From positions 310,001 to 374,000 of the forward strand of contig MU270079.1 of assembly GCA_021432635.1 (NCBI GenBank): a stretch of DNA of 64,000 bases. Direction: 5' to 3'. The position numbers were made by a program, and so were the translations under genes. This DNA is from Thozetella sp. PMI_491. Lineage: Eukaryota; Ascomycota; Sordariomycetes; Chaetosphaeriales; Chaetosphaeriaceae. Under the pieces are notes generated by a model. That model was not told the DNA's origin, made no database searches, and was given only the letters and a program-made list of their open reading frames with translations. This document shows positions 23,646-34,392 of the stretch, one piece after another; the stretch's first letter is position 1; each line of letters begins with the position of its first letter.

Positions 23646-25466
23646 ATGACTCTTCCGTTCAACAACATCGTAGCAATGGGGCCTCTATCCACGATTAGAT
23701 GGGCACTGACTGCCTCACTTTTGGGCGCAAGTTGGGCTGCCGTGCAGCTTAAAGATGCCGAGAACTTTGACTGGGCAGCAGTCAAACCGGCCACCAAGCT
23801 TGCGTACCACCCCTGCTATGACGGCTTTCTCTGCGCTCGGCTGCAGGTGCCTATGGATTGGCACGACCGGGAAAATGGCAAAACGGTGGCGATCGCCATC
23901 ATCACCCTCCCAGCCGTTGTTGATGTCGACGACCCGGCATACGGAGGACCGATCTTCAGCAACCCTGGCGGTCCAGGCGGGTCGGGGGTTATGTTCGTAC
24001 GCAAACATGGTCGACGCTTGCAGCACGCTGTAGACGGAAAGAAGAGGTATGACATCGTGTCGTTCGATCCGCGTGGCGTTCAGTTCACGACACCGCGAGC
24101 GGATTGTTTTAACGATGTCTTTGCACGAAACGCCTGGCAGCTCGAAAGCCGTGGGTCCGGCGGTCTGGACGGGAGCCCTGATTCACTGCGCCGAGAACTC
24201 GCGCTGTACCGCGCAATTGGCTCTCTTTGCGACAAAACTTTGGGGAATAGCGAGATCCTGAAACACGTGTCGACCCCCGCAGTGTGCCGTGATATGGTCG
24301 AGATGGTAGATCGCTTTGATGAGCGTCGCCGAGAAAGGTTGAAAGCTCTGTCACGCTCAGACGATGGGGGAATACAGCATCCGCTGGCCACTCCTGAGTC
24401 GCCGGTGGCTAGACTCCAATATGTCGGTCTGTCTTATGGAAGTGTCCTAGGCATGACCTTTGCCTCGTTGTTTCCGGGCCGAGTCGGACGTATCCTTGTT
24501 GACGGCATCGGCGACGCCTACGATTACGTGGAAGGGAGGTGGCTGACATTCTTGACGGACACTGAGGCGATTGTCGACTATTTCTATCGCACCTGTTTCG
24601 AGGAAGGCGATAGGTGCCCTCTTCAAATTGACAGCGATAAGTGCGGAAAGGATATTAAAGCAAGGGTGGACAAGCTAATCGCCGACGCCGACGAGTCGCC
24701 AATCTCATATGTTCATGACCGGAACGTGCGTGCGATCACTGGGAACGACATCCGCTATTCCATGATCCCCGCCCTCTATAATTCCCTCCTGTTCGAGATG
24801 TTGGCACGCCTTCTGGCGGGCGCCCTGGCCGGTGACTTCTCTCTCCTGCTTGAAATCTTGGATCTTCCAATACTTCAAGACGCCTGTACCGAAAACAGCG
24901 CGGTCCCAGGCGAAAGCGATGCCGAAGCCGCTGTTCTCTGCAGCGACGGCGAGGACAACTCGCACCAGGGCCCGAGCTACTTCGCCAACTACATAGACCA
25001 ACTCAAGAACCAATCCGACACGCTCGGTGCCCACTGGGCCACGATTCGGACGAAGTGCTCGGGGCGACAGTGGGACGCCAAGTGGCGCTTCAAAGGTCCG
25101 TTCACGACTCCCCCAGCGGAACCAGGAAAAGAAGGGGTTCCGGATGCACCGTTGCTGTTTCTTTCGAATCGTCTAGATCCGGTGACACCATTGGTGAATG
25201 CCTATGCGATGTCGGGAGGGTATCCCGGGTCGGCAGTGGTGATCCAGGAATCTTCTGGCCACTGCGCCATCGCTTCCGGTTGGAGCCAGTGCACAAACCA
25301 GATTATTCGCGACTATTTCGAGAGAGGAGTGGTCCCGAAGAACGGAACTGTGTGCGAATCGGAGTGTAGGCCGTGGCAGAAGGGACCATGCGGACCTCCA
25401 GATGCCATGGGGCTTGGCCTGGAAAGGGATGCACGGCTGAGGAAGTATTTCCCTCCTAGTTTCTGA
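23646..25466 (+). CDS. Secreted S33 tripeptidyl aminopeptidase-like hydrolase
   Basis: Alpha/beta-hydrolase of the S33 TAP-like group, 606 residues in one exon, predicted to cleave peptides or related esters outside the cell. A signal peptide is evident from the second Met (23676): a WALTASLLGASWA core preceding VQLKDAENF. The oxyanion-loop motif NPGGPGGSG is present. The nucleophile elbow is GLSYGSVLG (Ser), followed by the acid in NRLDPVTP and the His in SSGHCA, in the order and context of the family's C-terminal TAP domain. Many paired cysteines, including the C-terminal CESECRPWQKGPCG, fit secretion. The first ATG (23646) adds ten residues, and 23676 gives the cleaner signal peptide. True substrates in fungi are mostly untested. 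Confidence 0.88.
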   Translation: MTLPFNNIVAMGPLSTIRWALTASLLGASWAAVQLKDAENFDWAAVKPATKLAYHPCYDGFLCARLQVPMDWHDRENGKTVAIAIITLPAVVDVDDPAYGGPIFSNPGGPGGSGVMFVRKHGRRLQHAVDGKKRYDIVSFDPRGVQFTTPRADCFNDVFARNAWQLESRGSGGLDGSPDSLRRELALYRAIGSLCDKTLGNSEILKHVSTPAVCRDMVEMVDRFDERRRERLKALSRSDDGGIQHPLATPESPVARLQYVGLSYGSVLGMTFASLFPGRVGRILVDGIGDAYDYVEGRWLTFLTDTEAIVDYFYRTCFEEGDRCPLQIDSDKCGKDIKARVDKLIADADESPISYVHDRNVRAITGNDIRYSMIPALYNSLLFEMLARLLAGALAGDFSLLLEILDLPILQDACTENSAVPGESDAEAAVLCSDGEDNSHQGPSYFANYIDQLKNQSDTLGAHWATIRTKCSGRQWDAKWRFKGPFTTPPAEPGKEGVPDAPLLFLSNRLDPVTPLVNAYAMSGGYPGSAVVIQESSGHCAIASGWSQCTNQIIRDYFERGVVPKNGTVCESECRPWQKGPCGPPDAMGLGLERDARLRKYFPPSF

Positions 25467-26337
25467 AGTGGATCACGACAGGCAACCATGGCTGTTGTTA
25501 GCGATATGGCGGGAAAGCAATTCGAAGGTTATATGAGTAAGATGAGAACTTATCGCAGCGTGGCTTAGTAGGATATTTAGGTTCTTAGGTAGACGTTTAC
25601 TATCTCTGAGGGCGCAATGCCCTCGCCCTTATACGAGCACTGATGGTGCTAGAGATACGCTTATCCTAATATGGCCAATGGTTGGCCAAGACTTTCTCCC
25701 GTGCCTCATTTGCATAATCTGTCTCAGCGGGCTCCGGGGGCTTGCCTCGCTAGCAGCCTAGCTGCGACGTGAGGCCCTGGGGCCCGCCACAGCGCCTAGC
25801 GGCTCGATTTAGCCCCGGCTTACGCTCTGGGCCTTGCCGCATTTGGTTATTCGGCAGCATAAATCTCAGCCTCTCATCTTGACATGGTTGCTGCCTCGGG
25901 CCAACACGCGTCAATTGCGTATGTTGTGCAATTTGGCCGAGTACAGAGAACCAGACAACGAGACCCAGGTTCAGCGTTTGCAAGTAGCTGCGGAGCGTAG
26001 GGACAGTGTCAAACCAGTGCGCCAAAGTCCCGCTGTAACCACATGCTTAACAGCAGCCGATTTGGAGCACCTGGCCAAGGTGTTTCCGTACAGAACCCCT
26101 CTGTAGCATCGCTCGAGCTCTGCGCAGTCATCGAACAGGAGCCTAATCCACGGCACTTGGTATGTGAGGCTGCGAGGGGGGGCGCCTAGCAGACTCACAC
26201 AGGTTTTGACCAGGGAATCTCGTCAGATGACGAAGTGTAGTTATGGATATGGCCGATGGATATGTCTGATGAATTGGTCCGATCTATTCCTGGCTAGATT
26301 CTTAAAACTGCTAGGTATATTTCCCTAGATCGCGTAT
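25467..26337. other. No gene recognised
   Basis: Stop-rich interval between the peptidase and the convergent hydrolase gene. Two short antiparallel frames near 25750-26106 have no motif. No RNA gene or repeat was recognised. Confidence 0.5.
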
Positions 26338-27489
26338 CTATCCAGCCTCTTCGCCGCACGGATAGGGGCCGTAGCTAGCGATCACGTTATCGTCTTCGTT
26401 GTCGCTGTCCAGGACGAAAATCTGGTAGCTGTCACCGCCCGGCGCCACACGAACCACCACATGGCCCTGCTGACTGCGCATTTCAGAGGTGAAACGCGCG
26501 TTTATACGGCAGTTCTCGGGCTCCATTCTGGTAGCAAATACGTTACGCCTCGTCATGCCCGGCCAGGCCCCGAGCAAGCGCTGGAGCTGGGCCATCCCGG
26601 GGTGGGTGACGTGCCAGGAGGGAATGATATAAGCGGCGGCATCGAGCTGCTTCACGAATTCGGGCCCGCAGGCGTCGAAATAAGCATGGTGGTTGGCAAC
26701 GGCGACGTCTACTTTCCCTGCTAACTTGGCTACCGGTGTTTCAACGTCCATCCAAGGATAACGGCCGTCACGAGTGTCGCAGGTGATGTCGCCGCCGGTA
26801 AAGTACCGGAAGCGGCCGTAGGACAGTAGAAACGCCATCGAGCACTGGTTCTCGTCCGGCCGCGCCGTACGTGGCAGTGTGTCAAGATTCGGGAAAAGCG
26901 ACCGGGTCTCTTGCCCATCGCCGCACCATATCTCACCGTTGGCGGCTAGCGTACGGACGGAGAAAGTCGGGTAATCCTTGGCTGATCGCAGCTGGATCTG
27001 ACTCTCCGAACCGACCTCGATCCTTCTAACTGGACGTCCATCCCGCAACCGAGCCGCAAGCCAGGCTACATGGTTGGTGGTGAACGAGGCTGACAGTGGC
27101 TGCAGCCCGCCGTAATCGGGATAGGATCGATCGATCACCATCGTCGCCGGCATCAGATGGTCGACGTCGCTGAGCCCAGTCAGCTGGTAGCCATCCACTT
27201 TCGCCGTCTCGTCGGCGTGAACATCGCCGACATGGTCCGGATGCACATGGGTGGCGATCAGATAGTCGAGTGTTTTGCGGGCGCTGTGCCGCTGCGCATA
27301 GTCCGCTACTCGCTGGCCGGGTCGCCGCGAGCTGGGGTCCGACCCCACTGTCCCGCAATCGATCAGGATAGCCGTCCCATCGGGCCCGACAATGAGGGTG
27401 GAGCTACCGCACCCGGTGTCGATGTGGTGGATATCGAGGGTCCCGTGCGTCCACTGAGAGAATGCTACGGGCTCCGACTCTCGGGACAT
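26338..27489 (-). CDS. Metallo-beta-lactamase-fold hydrolase (ComEC-C-like)
   Basis: Intronless 383-residue metallo-beta-lactamase-superfamily protein, resembling the stand-alone ComEC/Rec2 C-terminal type hydrolases common in bacteria. The signature zinc motif HVHPDH (residues 81-86) follows strand LIDCG. Later ligands are in FTGGDITCDT (Asp) and VANHHAYFD (His), and a C-terminal IIPSWHVTHPG strand-loop may supply a further His. There is no signal peptide or membrane span. Reaction and substrate are unknown; relatives act on phosphodiesters or lactones. The lack of introns and bacterial-like look suggest possible horizontal origin, but this was not tested. The gene lies between unrelated genes. 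An alternative is an MBL-fold RNA-metabolism enzyme, but no beta-CASP domain is present. Confidence 0.8.
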   Translation of the reverse strand: MSRESEPVAFSQWTHGTLDIHHIDTGCGSSTLIVGPDGTAILIDCGTVGSDPSSRRPGQRVADYAQRHSARKTLDYLIATHVHPDHVGDVHADETAKVDGYQLTGLSDVDHLMPATMVIDRSYPDYGGLQPLSASFTTNHVAWLAARLRDGRPVRRIEVGSESQIQLRSAKDYPTFSVRTLAANGEIWCGDGQETRSLFPNLDTLPRTARPDENQCSMAFLLSYGRFRYFTGGDITCDTRDGRYPWMDVETPVAKLAGKVDVAVANHHAYFDACGPEFVKQLDAAAYIIPSWHVTHPGMAQLQRLLGAWPGMTRRNVFATRMEPENCRINARFTSEMRSQQGHVVVRVAPGGDSYQIFVLDSDNEDDNVIASYGPYPCGEEAG

Positions 27490-27913
27490 CGTGGATAGTG
27501 TAGATGGTTCGGAAAAAGGATGATGGACAAACCTAGATAGCTAGCTGGAGCTATTCCCAGCTGGCTACCTATATAACAACTGAGGGGCAGCCGCACCGCG
27601 GTCCCTTCTCTGCATTTCGCCTTGCTGTTCGCCTCGTTGAATCTGTTAAGGCTGCTCAGAAGACAACACAGTGTAAAGAAGAGTGGCACTGTGGATTAGT
27701 CATGTTGTGACTTTCAGCTGTTAACGCGCCCATACTAAAAACTAAAGTGTGGCAAGCTGAACCTGACCTTTGTTGTACATTTCCGTTCCACCTATAAGTG
27801 TCTCGGCCAAGCCGTGTTCCGAAGCCCGAGGATGCAAAAGTTAAAAGAAAGAGTACTGAGGGCAGCACCGAGACCACGAGCAATTACCTGCCATCATCAT
27901 CACTATCATCACC
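27490..27913. promoter_or_regulatory. Divergent intergenic region
   Basis: This 424-base region separates the starts of the MBL-fold gene (minus) and the FAD monooxygenase (plus). A CATCAT-type run (27892-27912) ends directly at the monooxygenase ATG. No specific factor site was recognised. Confidence 0.45.
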
Positions 27914-29447
27914 ATGAAGATCATAATTGTCGGCGCCGGCATCTCTGGCCTGGCGACCTATCTCCACCTACGGAAGAATCTCCCCGACCCGCCAGCGCCA
28001 GCTGCTCCGCACACTATTCGTGTGTATGAGTCCCACCGGCCTCGCATTGGCGACGCCGTCACACTCGGCAATGCCACATCTTTCGAAGCGCTGTCCGACT
28101 CGACAGCCATCGTCGGTGGGGGACTGGGCGTGTCTCCAAATGGCATGCGAGTATTACGAGATCTGGACCCGGAAATCCACAGAGCCGTATCGGAGCAGGG
28201 CTTCCCATGTGAACACTTTATTTTCATGGGCCAGAACGGGTGGACGCTTGGAGTTCAGAAGACGAGCGACAAGGGCGGGTTCGAGGGCCCAGAGGGAAAG
28301 GCTGAGGTCTGCGTCAGTTCAACGAGGCACGGACTTTGGGCCTGCCTCATGGCCGCGGTGCCCGATGTGGTACAGTACAAGAAGATTGTGCGCGTGTCCA
28401 GCATGGAAGACGGAACGAAGGTAGTGGTGTTCGAGGACGGTACGGAAGACGAGTGCGATCTCTTGATCGGGGCAGACGGAGTCAGGAGCACTGTCAGGAA
28501 AGCCCTCTTCGGGGACGACGAAGGTGCGGGCAAATACAAGCCTGTATACACGTACGCCCTTCTCTTCTTCTTCTGTGAAAAGTTATGAGACTAACCGGCT
28601 ATCAAACTCATAGAGGAGCCTCGGGAGTTGGCGGCATCATGAAGGAGCCGTTGCCCGCGCGCGTTGCTGACAACAAGGCCATGGTGTTTACTTTTGGCCG
28701 CAATGGATTCTTTGGATACGCCAGCGGATCGCCAGCATCGGCCAATTCACTCATGTGGTGGTCCACATTCGACACAGACTTACTTACCTCGCAATCCAAT
28801 ATTGACCCGGACGAGATAAAAGCACAGCTAAAGAAACGCCACGCCAATTGGGCCGATCCCGTCGTGCAGAACATCGTATCCAAGGCCGAGGTACAGAGCA
28901 TCTACCCCACTTGGGCGCTGCCAGACCTGCCTCACTGGGGAGAGAACGGCATCGTCTTGGTCGGGGACGCGGCCCATGCCATGAGTCCTACGACGGGACA
29001 AGGCGCATCTCAAGGCTTGGAGGATTCCCAGACGCTGTCGCTGCTCCTTGGGGAAATCCTGAAGAAAGCATACGGCGTTGATCCCACTGATGGCCCCGGG
29101 ACCAATGGAACAGCCACGTGGGCAGACGAGGAGAAGAGTGCCGTGGCCCAGACGCTCAAGCTATTTTATACTATCCGTCAACCCCGGCTTGCTAAGATTA
29201 TTGAACGCGCGAGAAAGCTCGATAAGGGTAAGAAAGACGTGGGTGTCGTGGAGGAATACGTCATGTATTGTTTTATGATGATCATGATGCGCTTTCCCCG
29301 TGTCGGTAAGATTCGTACCTCCCTAATTTGAAGGCCGAGATAATACTAATTTGACTCTTAGCAAAAATGATGATCGGAGACGTAAACACCGAGCTCTATG
29401 GTTGGTCGGCAAGGGAGGAGGTCAAGAAGGCTCTCGCAACGGCGTAG
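27914..29447 (+). CDS. FAD-dependent aromatic monooxygenase (UbiH/PHBH-like)
   Basis: Class A flavin monooxygenase of 471 residues that would hydroxylate an aromatic or polyketide substrate with NAD(P)H and O2. Exons are 27914-28551, 28614-29305 and 29362-29447. The introns (62 nt with a GACTAAC branch; 56 nt with a GTAAGA donor and TTAG acceptor) keep phase. The Rossmann motif VGAGISGLA is at the N-terminus. DLLIGADGVRSTVR (DG motif) precedes the first junction, and GDAAHAMSPTTGQGASQG (GD motif, ribityl binding) is in exon 2. The last exon is only 86 nt and gives a short helical tail. Signal peptide and membrane spans are absent. The substrate cannot be named. No biosynthetic backbone gene is adjacent. 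Confidence 0.88.
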
Positions 29448-30668
29448 CCTTCGTGATACAAAGTTCGATTGCAAGCGGAGTGAAGAGTGACGCCTGCCTT
29501 TATTAAACATTCGATATATAACTAGTCCGTCATACTAGATGGTTCTGTGACTAGCGATTAATTTACCTCCCCAGCACCATTATTGTAGTTACTCTAAAGT
29601 ACCATTTCTATGCTCCTCGCATTGTAAGACTGCTTCCTTACCGGTCTACTGCTAAATTGCCAAAAGTTCCAGCAGCTGAGATGCACCAACAATGGAATGC
29701 CTGGAAGTAAAGGAGACGTAGGGGGTTACAAAGCTTGGAAGGTGGCGAGGAGGTTGAGTCGGCTAAATAGGCTAAGATGGGTAGCCGTATATAAGTAGAT
29801 GCCGACCTTGCTTCTACTGATGGCGCAGGAGGCGCGTGCCATTTGATCGTAATAGGCTCAGCTTACCCTTCTTCTTTATTCATCTGCAAGATCGGCCAGT
29901 CGGGGTAATCTTCAAAGGGACGATGGAGCCGAAGAACCCTGCATCTTCGCTACTATACACCCTACCTATTAGGCATCTGTGTCACCACTAGTATTTTGTT
30001 TTGAGGCCGTTCTAACCGCTCTCCTCCGGCTTCCAATCGCCCCCATCTACCCGTTTGTTCTTTCTTAGCTCCGAGTACTCACGACCAACAGCGGCATTAA
30101 CCCACTGATGACTGCAGAAAGCTTGACTGCGCATGTCTCCGTGAAACGCTCCTACATACTTACATATTTGACGACTTATCAAGATAGTAGTCGTGGGAAG
30201 ACAATATTGCCTAATATCGGTTGACAATAATCTTCGGAGATTCATCGTACGGGATGGCTTGATTGCCTGACTCTGTAGATGGCGGTAGCGACCGTGCCTC
30301 CCGCTGCCTGGCCATACCCAAATCGTGGAGATTCACCGATGCAGCCTCCTGCAGCCAGCTGGGCACAGCCGAGTGATAAGGCAACGATAGTCCGATAGTG
30401 GGTAAATTGGTCAGACATATTATCCAGGATTAATACGAATGCACGTTGCGTCTAGGTTTCTAAAGCTATCTATATCGGGTCTCCCGCAGCCTCCCACATG
30501 CTGGCAGCTTTAAGAACACACACGTCTTTCCAGTGGACAGCTTGATTTCGTTGGAGCGCGTTTGTAACCATAATATCCAGCTCCTATTTACCACGGCCCT
30601 GTGCCAACCCAGTGTGGATTGATCTTTGAAGGAACTTTCAACCGGATATTTCTCGACCGCCTTACTTC
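29448..30668. other. No gene recognised
   Basis: 1.2-kb AT-rich interval. A 77-codon minus-strand frame at 30012-30245 has no motif. Pyrimidine-rich and AT-rich patches occur, but no RNA gene or repeat was identified. Confidence 0.5.
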
Positions 30669-32330
30669 ATGAGGTTCCTGACGTCTGGATCCCTGGCAGG
30701 AGCATTGGCGGTCCTGCCAGTGGCATACGCTTTCAGTTATCCGCCACAAACTACCCCTGATAAACGACAGATAAAGGGGAGGGACGTGCCGGTAGGCGGT
30801 CAGTGTGGACCAGATAACGGCAATGCGGTGTGCGCTACAGATCTGTGCTGTTCTGAGCACGTAAGTCTGAATTGCTGTGACTATACTTTGTAGTTGACTG
30901 AGATGGTCTAAATCCTCTCGCTGACACACGATGGGCTGTAAAAGGGGTTTTGTGGGACTGGGGCAGACTTCTGCATTGCCCCGAATTGTCTGCTCGATTT
31001 CGGCCCCGCCTGCGACGGCAACAGATGGCCACAAGGAACTGATACCTCCAGGGTACCGCGGCCACGCTTTGGGAAAGTACCGTATGGCGCCGATGTATCC
31101 AAGTGCAAATTGCCGGGCAAGGTTGCCCTGACGTTCGATGATGGCCCCAACAAGTATACTAATGACCTGCTTGACGTTCTGAAGAAGAATAATGCCAAGG
31201 TGAGCTACTATAGAACTTCAAATTCCTGTGCAGCACCGATGTGCAGGTCATGCTTATAGTATACTTACACCACGTTTCCCGAAATTTTAGGCTACGTTCT
31301 TTGTGGTAGGGGCAAACGGCGCGAAGGGTACGTTTTCCTTGTCGGCGCGAAGCACACGACCGAGTCTTTCCGGAGGCTAACCAAGGGAACTACAATCAGG
31401 AGAAATAGAAGACCCCCGGACCGGTTACTTGGCCACCATCCAAAGAATGTATCACGAGGGGCATCAGGTCGGGAGCCACTCGTGGAGTCACCAGAACTTC
31501 ACTGCCATTAATCCCCAACAGCGACACGATCAGATCATCAAGAATGAGGTAGCTCTAGTAGACATCCTAGGTTTCTTTCCGACGTACCTACGGCCTCCTT
31601 ATACTACGTGGAACGATGAGATTATCAACGAGTTCTATACACTTGGTTATCATAATGTGGGTTTATGGCATTCCCCTTTCTTCTACCCATTATCCTTGGA
31701 TGAATCTCCTGACACCCGATATTTTGGTAGCTGAACTTTGATCTCAACACCCGCGATTGGGAAGGCGATTACAATGTAGCACAGAACGAGTTTTCGTCGG
31801 CACTCTCTGGACATAACCCTGCATCATCCTCATTTATCGCAGTGGCGCACGACATCGAGGATAAGACGGTGCATGGGTATGTCCAGTTCATGATCGACGA
31901 GGCACGAAAGTACAAATACGAGCTTGTTACCGTTGGGGAGTGCCTGGGCGACCACCCCAACAACTGGTACCGAGATGCCAACACCGGTGGGCCATTTGGT
32001 GGGGAACCAAAGGAACAGCCAGAGGATACGGCTTCTGCGTCGGCAGGGTCACCACCGTCGCCTTCGGCTCAGTCAACCGTTACAGAGCCCGCATCAGCGG
32101 TAGCAACTTCTACAGCATCTCCGAACACAACATATAGTGTCGGCAAGGAGGACGGGCCGAGATCATCTAGCGGCTCTGCTTCGACGTCCTTAACAGCAGC
32201 TACTCCTTCCATTGCTACTTCTACCGCTGCAGCGCCAAAACCCAATGTCGCCAAGCGACAGGAACTCAACCTGACAATGCATTTAGTCTTGGGTAGCCTT
32301 GTTTTGTTTGCCTGGCTCGAATCTGTGTAG
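30669..32330 (+). CDS. GPI-type chitin deacetylase with CBM18 (CE4)
   Basis: Secreted polysaccharide deacetylase of 446 residues that converts chitin to chitosan in the wall. Exons are 30669-30860, 30945-31199, 31291-31327, 31400-31656 and 31731-32330, with introns of 84, 91, 72 and 74 nt. The signal peptide ends near residue 21. A chitin-binding hevein-type domain follows (CGPDNGNAVCATDLCC, then GFCGTGADFC across the first intron). The NodB domain has TFDDGP (127-132, catalytic base and metal Asp), HSWSH (188-192, metal His pair), RPPYTTWN and the C-terminal DLNTRDW strand. A Ser/Thr/Pro-rich stretch and a hydrophobic tail (LNLTMHLVLGSLVLFAWLESV region) indicate GPI anchoring. The fourth intron uses a weaker GTGGGT donor. 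Chitosan conversion is often used to hide chitin from hosts; that role is inferred. Confidence 0.9.
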
Positions 32331-32663
32331 CGGTTTCACTTGTACTGGCAAATATCGCAGCGTAAGCCTTCTACCTTTGAGCTTATTCGTATCGTATGTT
32401 CCTTGGAGGACTTTTGAACCAAACAAAAATGCTAATGATAATGGAAATTTCATTCTTGGTAATGACACATTTGTGAATAATACCCCAGTTGCGAGGTCTC
32501 AATCAAGTACTTCACATCTTCTTGGCTACATATCTTGATGCTGGGGATCAATATTAAGGCAGATCATAGTGTGGCAGTCTTATGACGACATGACATCGTC
32601 TCAAGAAGTTGAGCACTCGCCAGCTTGATGAACGAGGTAACTGTTCGGCTTTCTGATGAGCAA
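32331..32663. other. Convergent intergenic, no gene
   Basis: 333 bases between the 3' ends of the deacetylase and the sialidase-like gene. Nothing was recognised beyond AT-rich 3' flanks. Confidence 0.5.
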
Positions 32664-33995
32664 TTAAGGTAACTTTTTGACATCAACAACGCTGACCCAA
32701 ACATTTTCTTTGTTCTCACTGTATGCCACGAGCAGGTTGCCACCGACTTGGATAGCTGATGGGTAGCTAAATCCATGGTTCTTATAGTCCCTCGTGTCCG
32801 GAACAATGTCTGCGCTAGCGTTGGTCCGCAAAACTCCGATCGTGCGATACGAATGGCTTGCTCCTCGGGACATGGCGATAGTAAGCGGTTGCCGGACCAA
32901 TTGCGAGTTGTTGCGCGGGTTGGAGACGAGGTATCGATCCCCGCTGGTGATTGTGCCGAGGTGCTGCTTCGTCTTTGCGTCGGGGATATTGGTCTGGAAG
33001 ATCTGGCTCCCATATTGCTCAAGAATTTTGGGATACCAGTCCGCGCCGGCTCGGTTGTAGGTTGTCTCTACCCAGACAGCCATTGTATTGTTGGTCGCCG
33101 TAATGTCGCGCCAAAACCGCTGCCAGTATCCACCTCCTGGGTGGGAGGCGTCCTTGAACCAGACGGCATGTGTCTGCTCCTGCATGTAATGCACGCCATC
33201 TGCCGCATAAAGGTTGTGGTCGTAAAGCCAGTCACCCCATGCCGGGGCTGTAGCAGGTTCGTCTAGGATTGCGTTGATGATGTTCTCATCCTCGCAATAC
33301 TTCATTCCATACTTGGTTCCGTAGATGGTCTCGTTGAAAAGTTGAATGTCAGTATCTTGGTTCTTGGTGAGCCAGCATGGATCTCCTGCAGGCGAGCCAT
33401 CCAAGAGGACCGGCCGCGCGACCCTTCCGGCTGCTTTCGTGCCAGAGCCAATCGAACCCCAGCAATAGAAGTCGGTCGACTGGGCTACGGCATAAACTTG
33501 TCCTTTGGCTTCCACCAAGGCGAGAGCTTGGAACGCCCGCTGCCAGATCTGGTTTTGGCACCAGTATGTGAAGTTCTTCGTGTCAGTCTGGTTGGGCAGC
33601 ACTGCCGCCGGAATGATGGATGAACCAGCGCTCCACGTAAACCCGCCGTCATGTGATACGGTAATCCAGACATCTTGGCCCATGCTATCCTCATCAATAG
33701 GGGCTGATGAGTGGATGAGGTAGACGTTGCTCCCTTGGGCGTAAAGGGCAGGATGGTGCGCATAGGTACGATTCACAGCACTGCCATCGTATACGAGAAT
33801 TTCTTTCGTCGCCTCTATCTGGTCCCATCCGGCATATAGCGTGTCATTGTAGTCGATGGGCGGCTCGACCTGCCAGTAGCTGCTCGGCGGGGGCGGGGCC
33901 GAGGTTGCGGGACGGAAATAGGATAAAGGAAAAAGGAAGTAAAACGGAACCACAAACATCGTGACGATGCTATTGGGAACTCCTAGAGCTTGCAT
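32664..33995 (-). CDS. Secreted sialidase-superfamily (BNR/Asp-box) protein
   Basis: Single-exon protein of 443 residues with the sialidase-like six-bladed propeller fold. The ATG at 33995 is chosen because a hydrophobic signal sequence (VTMFVVPFYFLFPLSYF) follows directly; the frame stays open upstream to 34130. A clear Asp-box SHDGGFTWS is present. The HHPALYAQGSNVYLIHSS and YPSAIQVGGNLLVAYSENK strands bracket the propeller as in BNR-repeat glycosidase-like proteins. Eight or more N-glycosylation sequons and several cysteines fit secretion. A true GH33 arginine triad cannot be confirmed by eye, so exo-sialidase activity is not asserted; other polysaccharide-lyase or hydrolase roles are possible. 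Confidence 0.75.
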   Translation of the reverse strand: MQALGVPNSIVTMFVVPFYFLFPLSYFRPATSAPPPPSSYWQVEPPIDYNDTLYAGWDQIEATKEILVYDGSAVNRTYAHHPALYAQGSNVYLIHSSAPIDEDSMGQDVWITVSHDGGFTWSAGSSIIPAAVLPNQTDTKNFTYWCQNQIWQRAFQALALVEAKGQVYAVAQSTDFYCWGSIGSGTKAAGRVARPVLLDGSPAGDPCWLTKNQDTDIQLFNETIYGTKYGMKYCEDENIINAILDEPATAPAWGDWLYDHNLYAADGVHYMQEQTHAVWFKDASHPGGGYWQRFWRDITATNNTMAVWVETTYNRAGADWYPKILEQYGSQIFQTNIPDAKTKQHLGTITSGDRYLVSNPRNNSQLVRQPLTIAMSRGASHSYRTIGVLRTNASADIVPDTRDYKNHGFSYPSAIQVGGNLLVAYSENKENVWVSVVDVKKLP

Positions 33996-34392
33996 TATTC
34001 CGGCGGTCACCACGCTTGCTTGGAATGTCCGAGCTCGGCATCTTATATACCGTCGATGTAGACGACGACGTTGAAAGACCCACCAAAGATGCGGGGAATG
34101 TCGCAACGATCTACTATTAAGAGGGGTCAACGACGGTCCTAACCTCTCTTCCGGCTAGTTTCCTACAGGGAATGCAGGTAACGTTAAAAGGCACTAACTG
34201 GCTTGACTAGGTACCGAGATCAGGATGCCTCCCTCTTCTCATATTTCAATCGGACCTCAGAATTGCTGCTAGCGAGGTGGGATTAATACCTGAAAGCAGT
34301 TAAACCTTGACCTCATGACCATGCTGCGACAGACTTAGGGTATATATCTGTCTATGTGCAAGGTAGGGTTATACGGCAATGAAGCAGGTTGG
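33996..34392. other. Intergenic, no gene
   Basis: Promoter side of the sialidase-like gene and 3' flank of the DUF7580 gene. The frame of the sialidase-like gene is open to 34130, but its arginine-rich content argues that it is untranslated leader. Confidence 0.45.
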
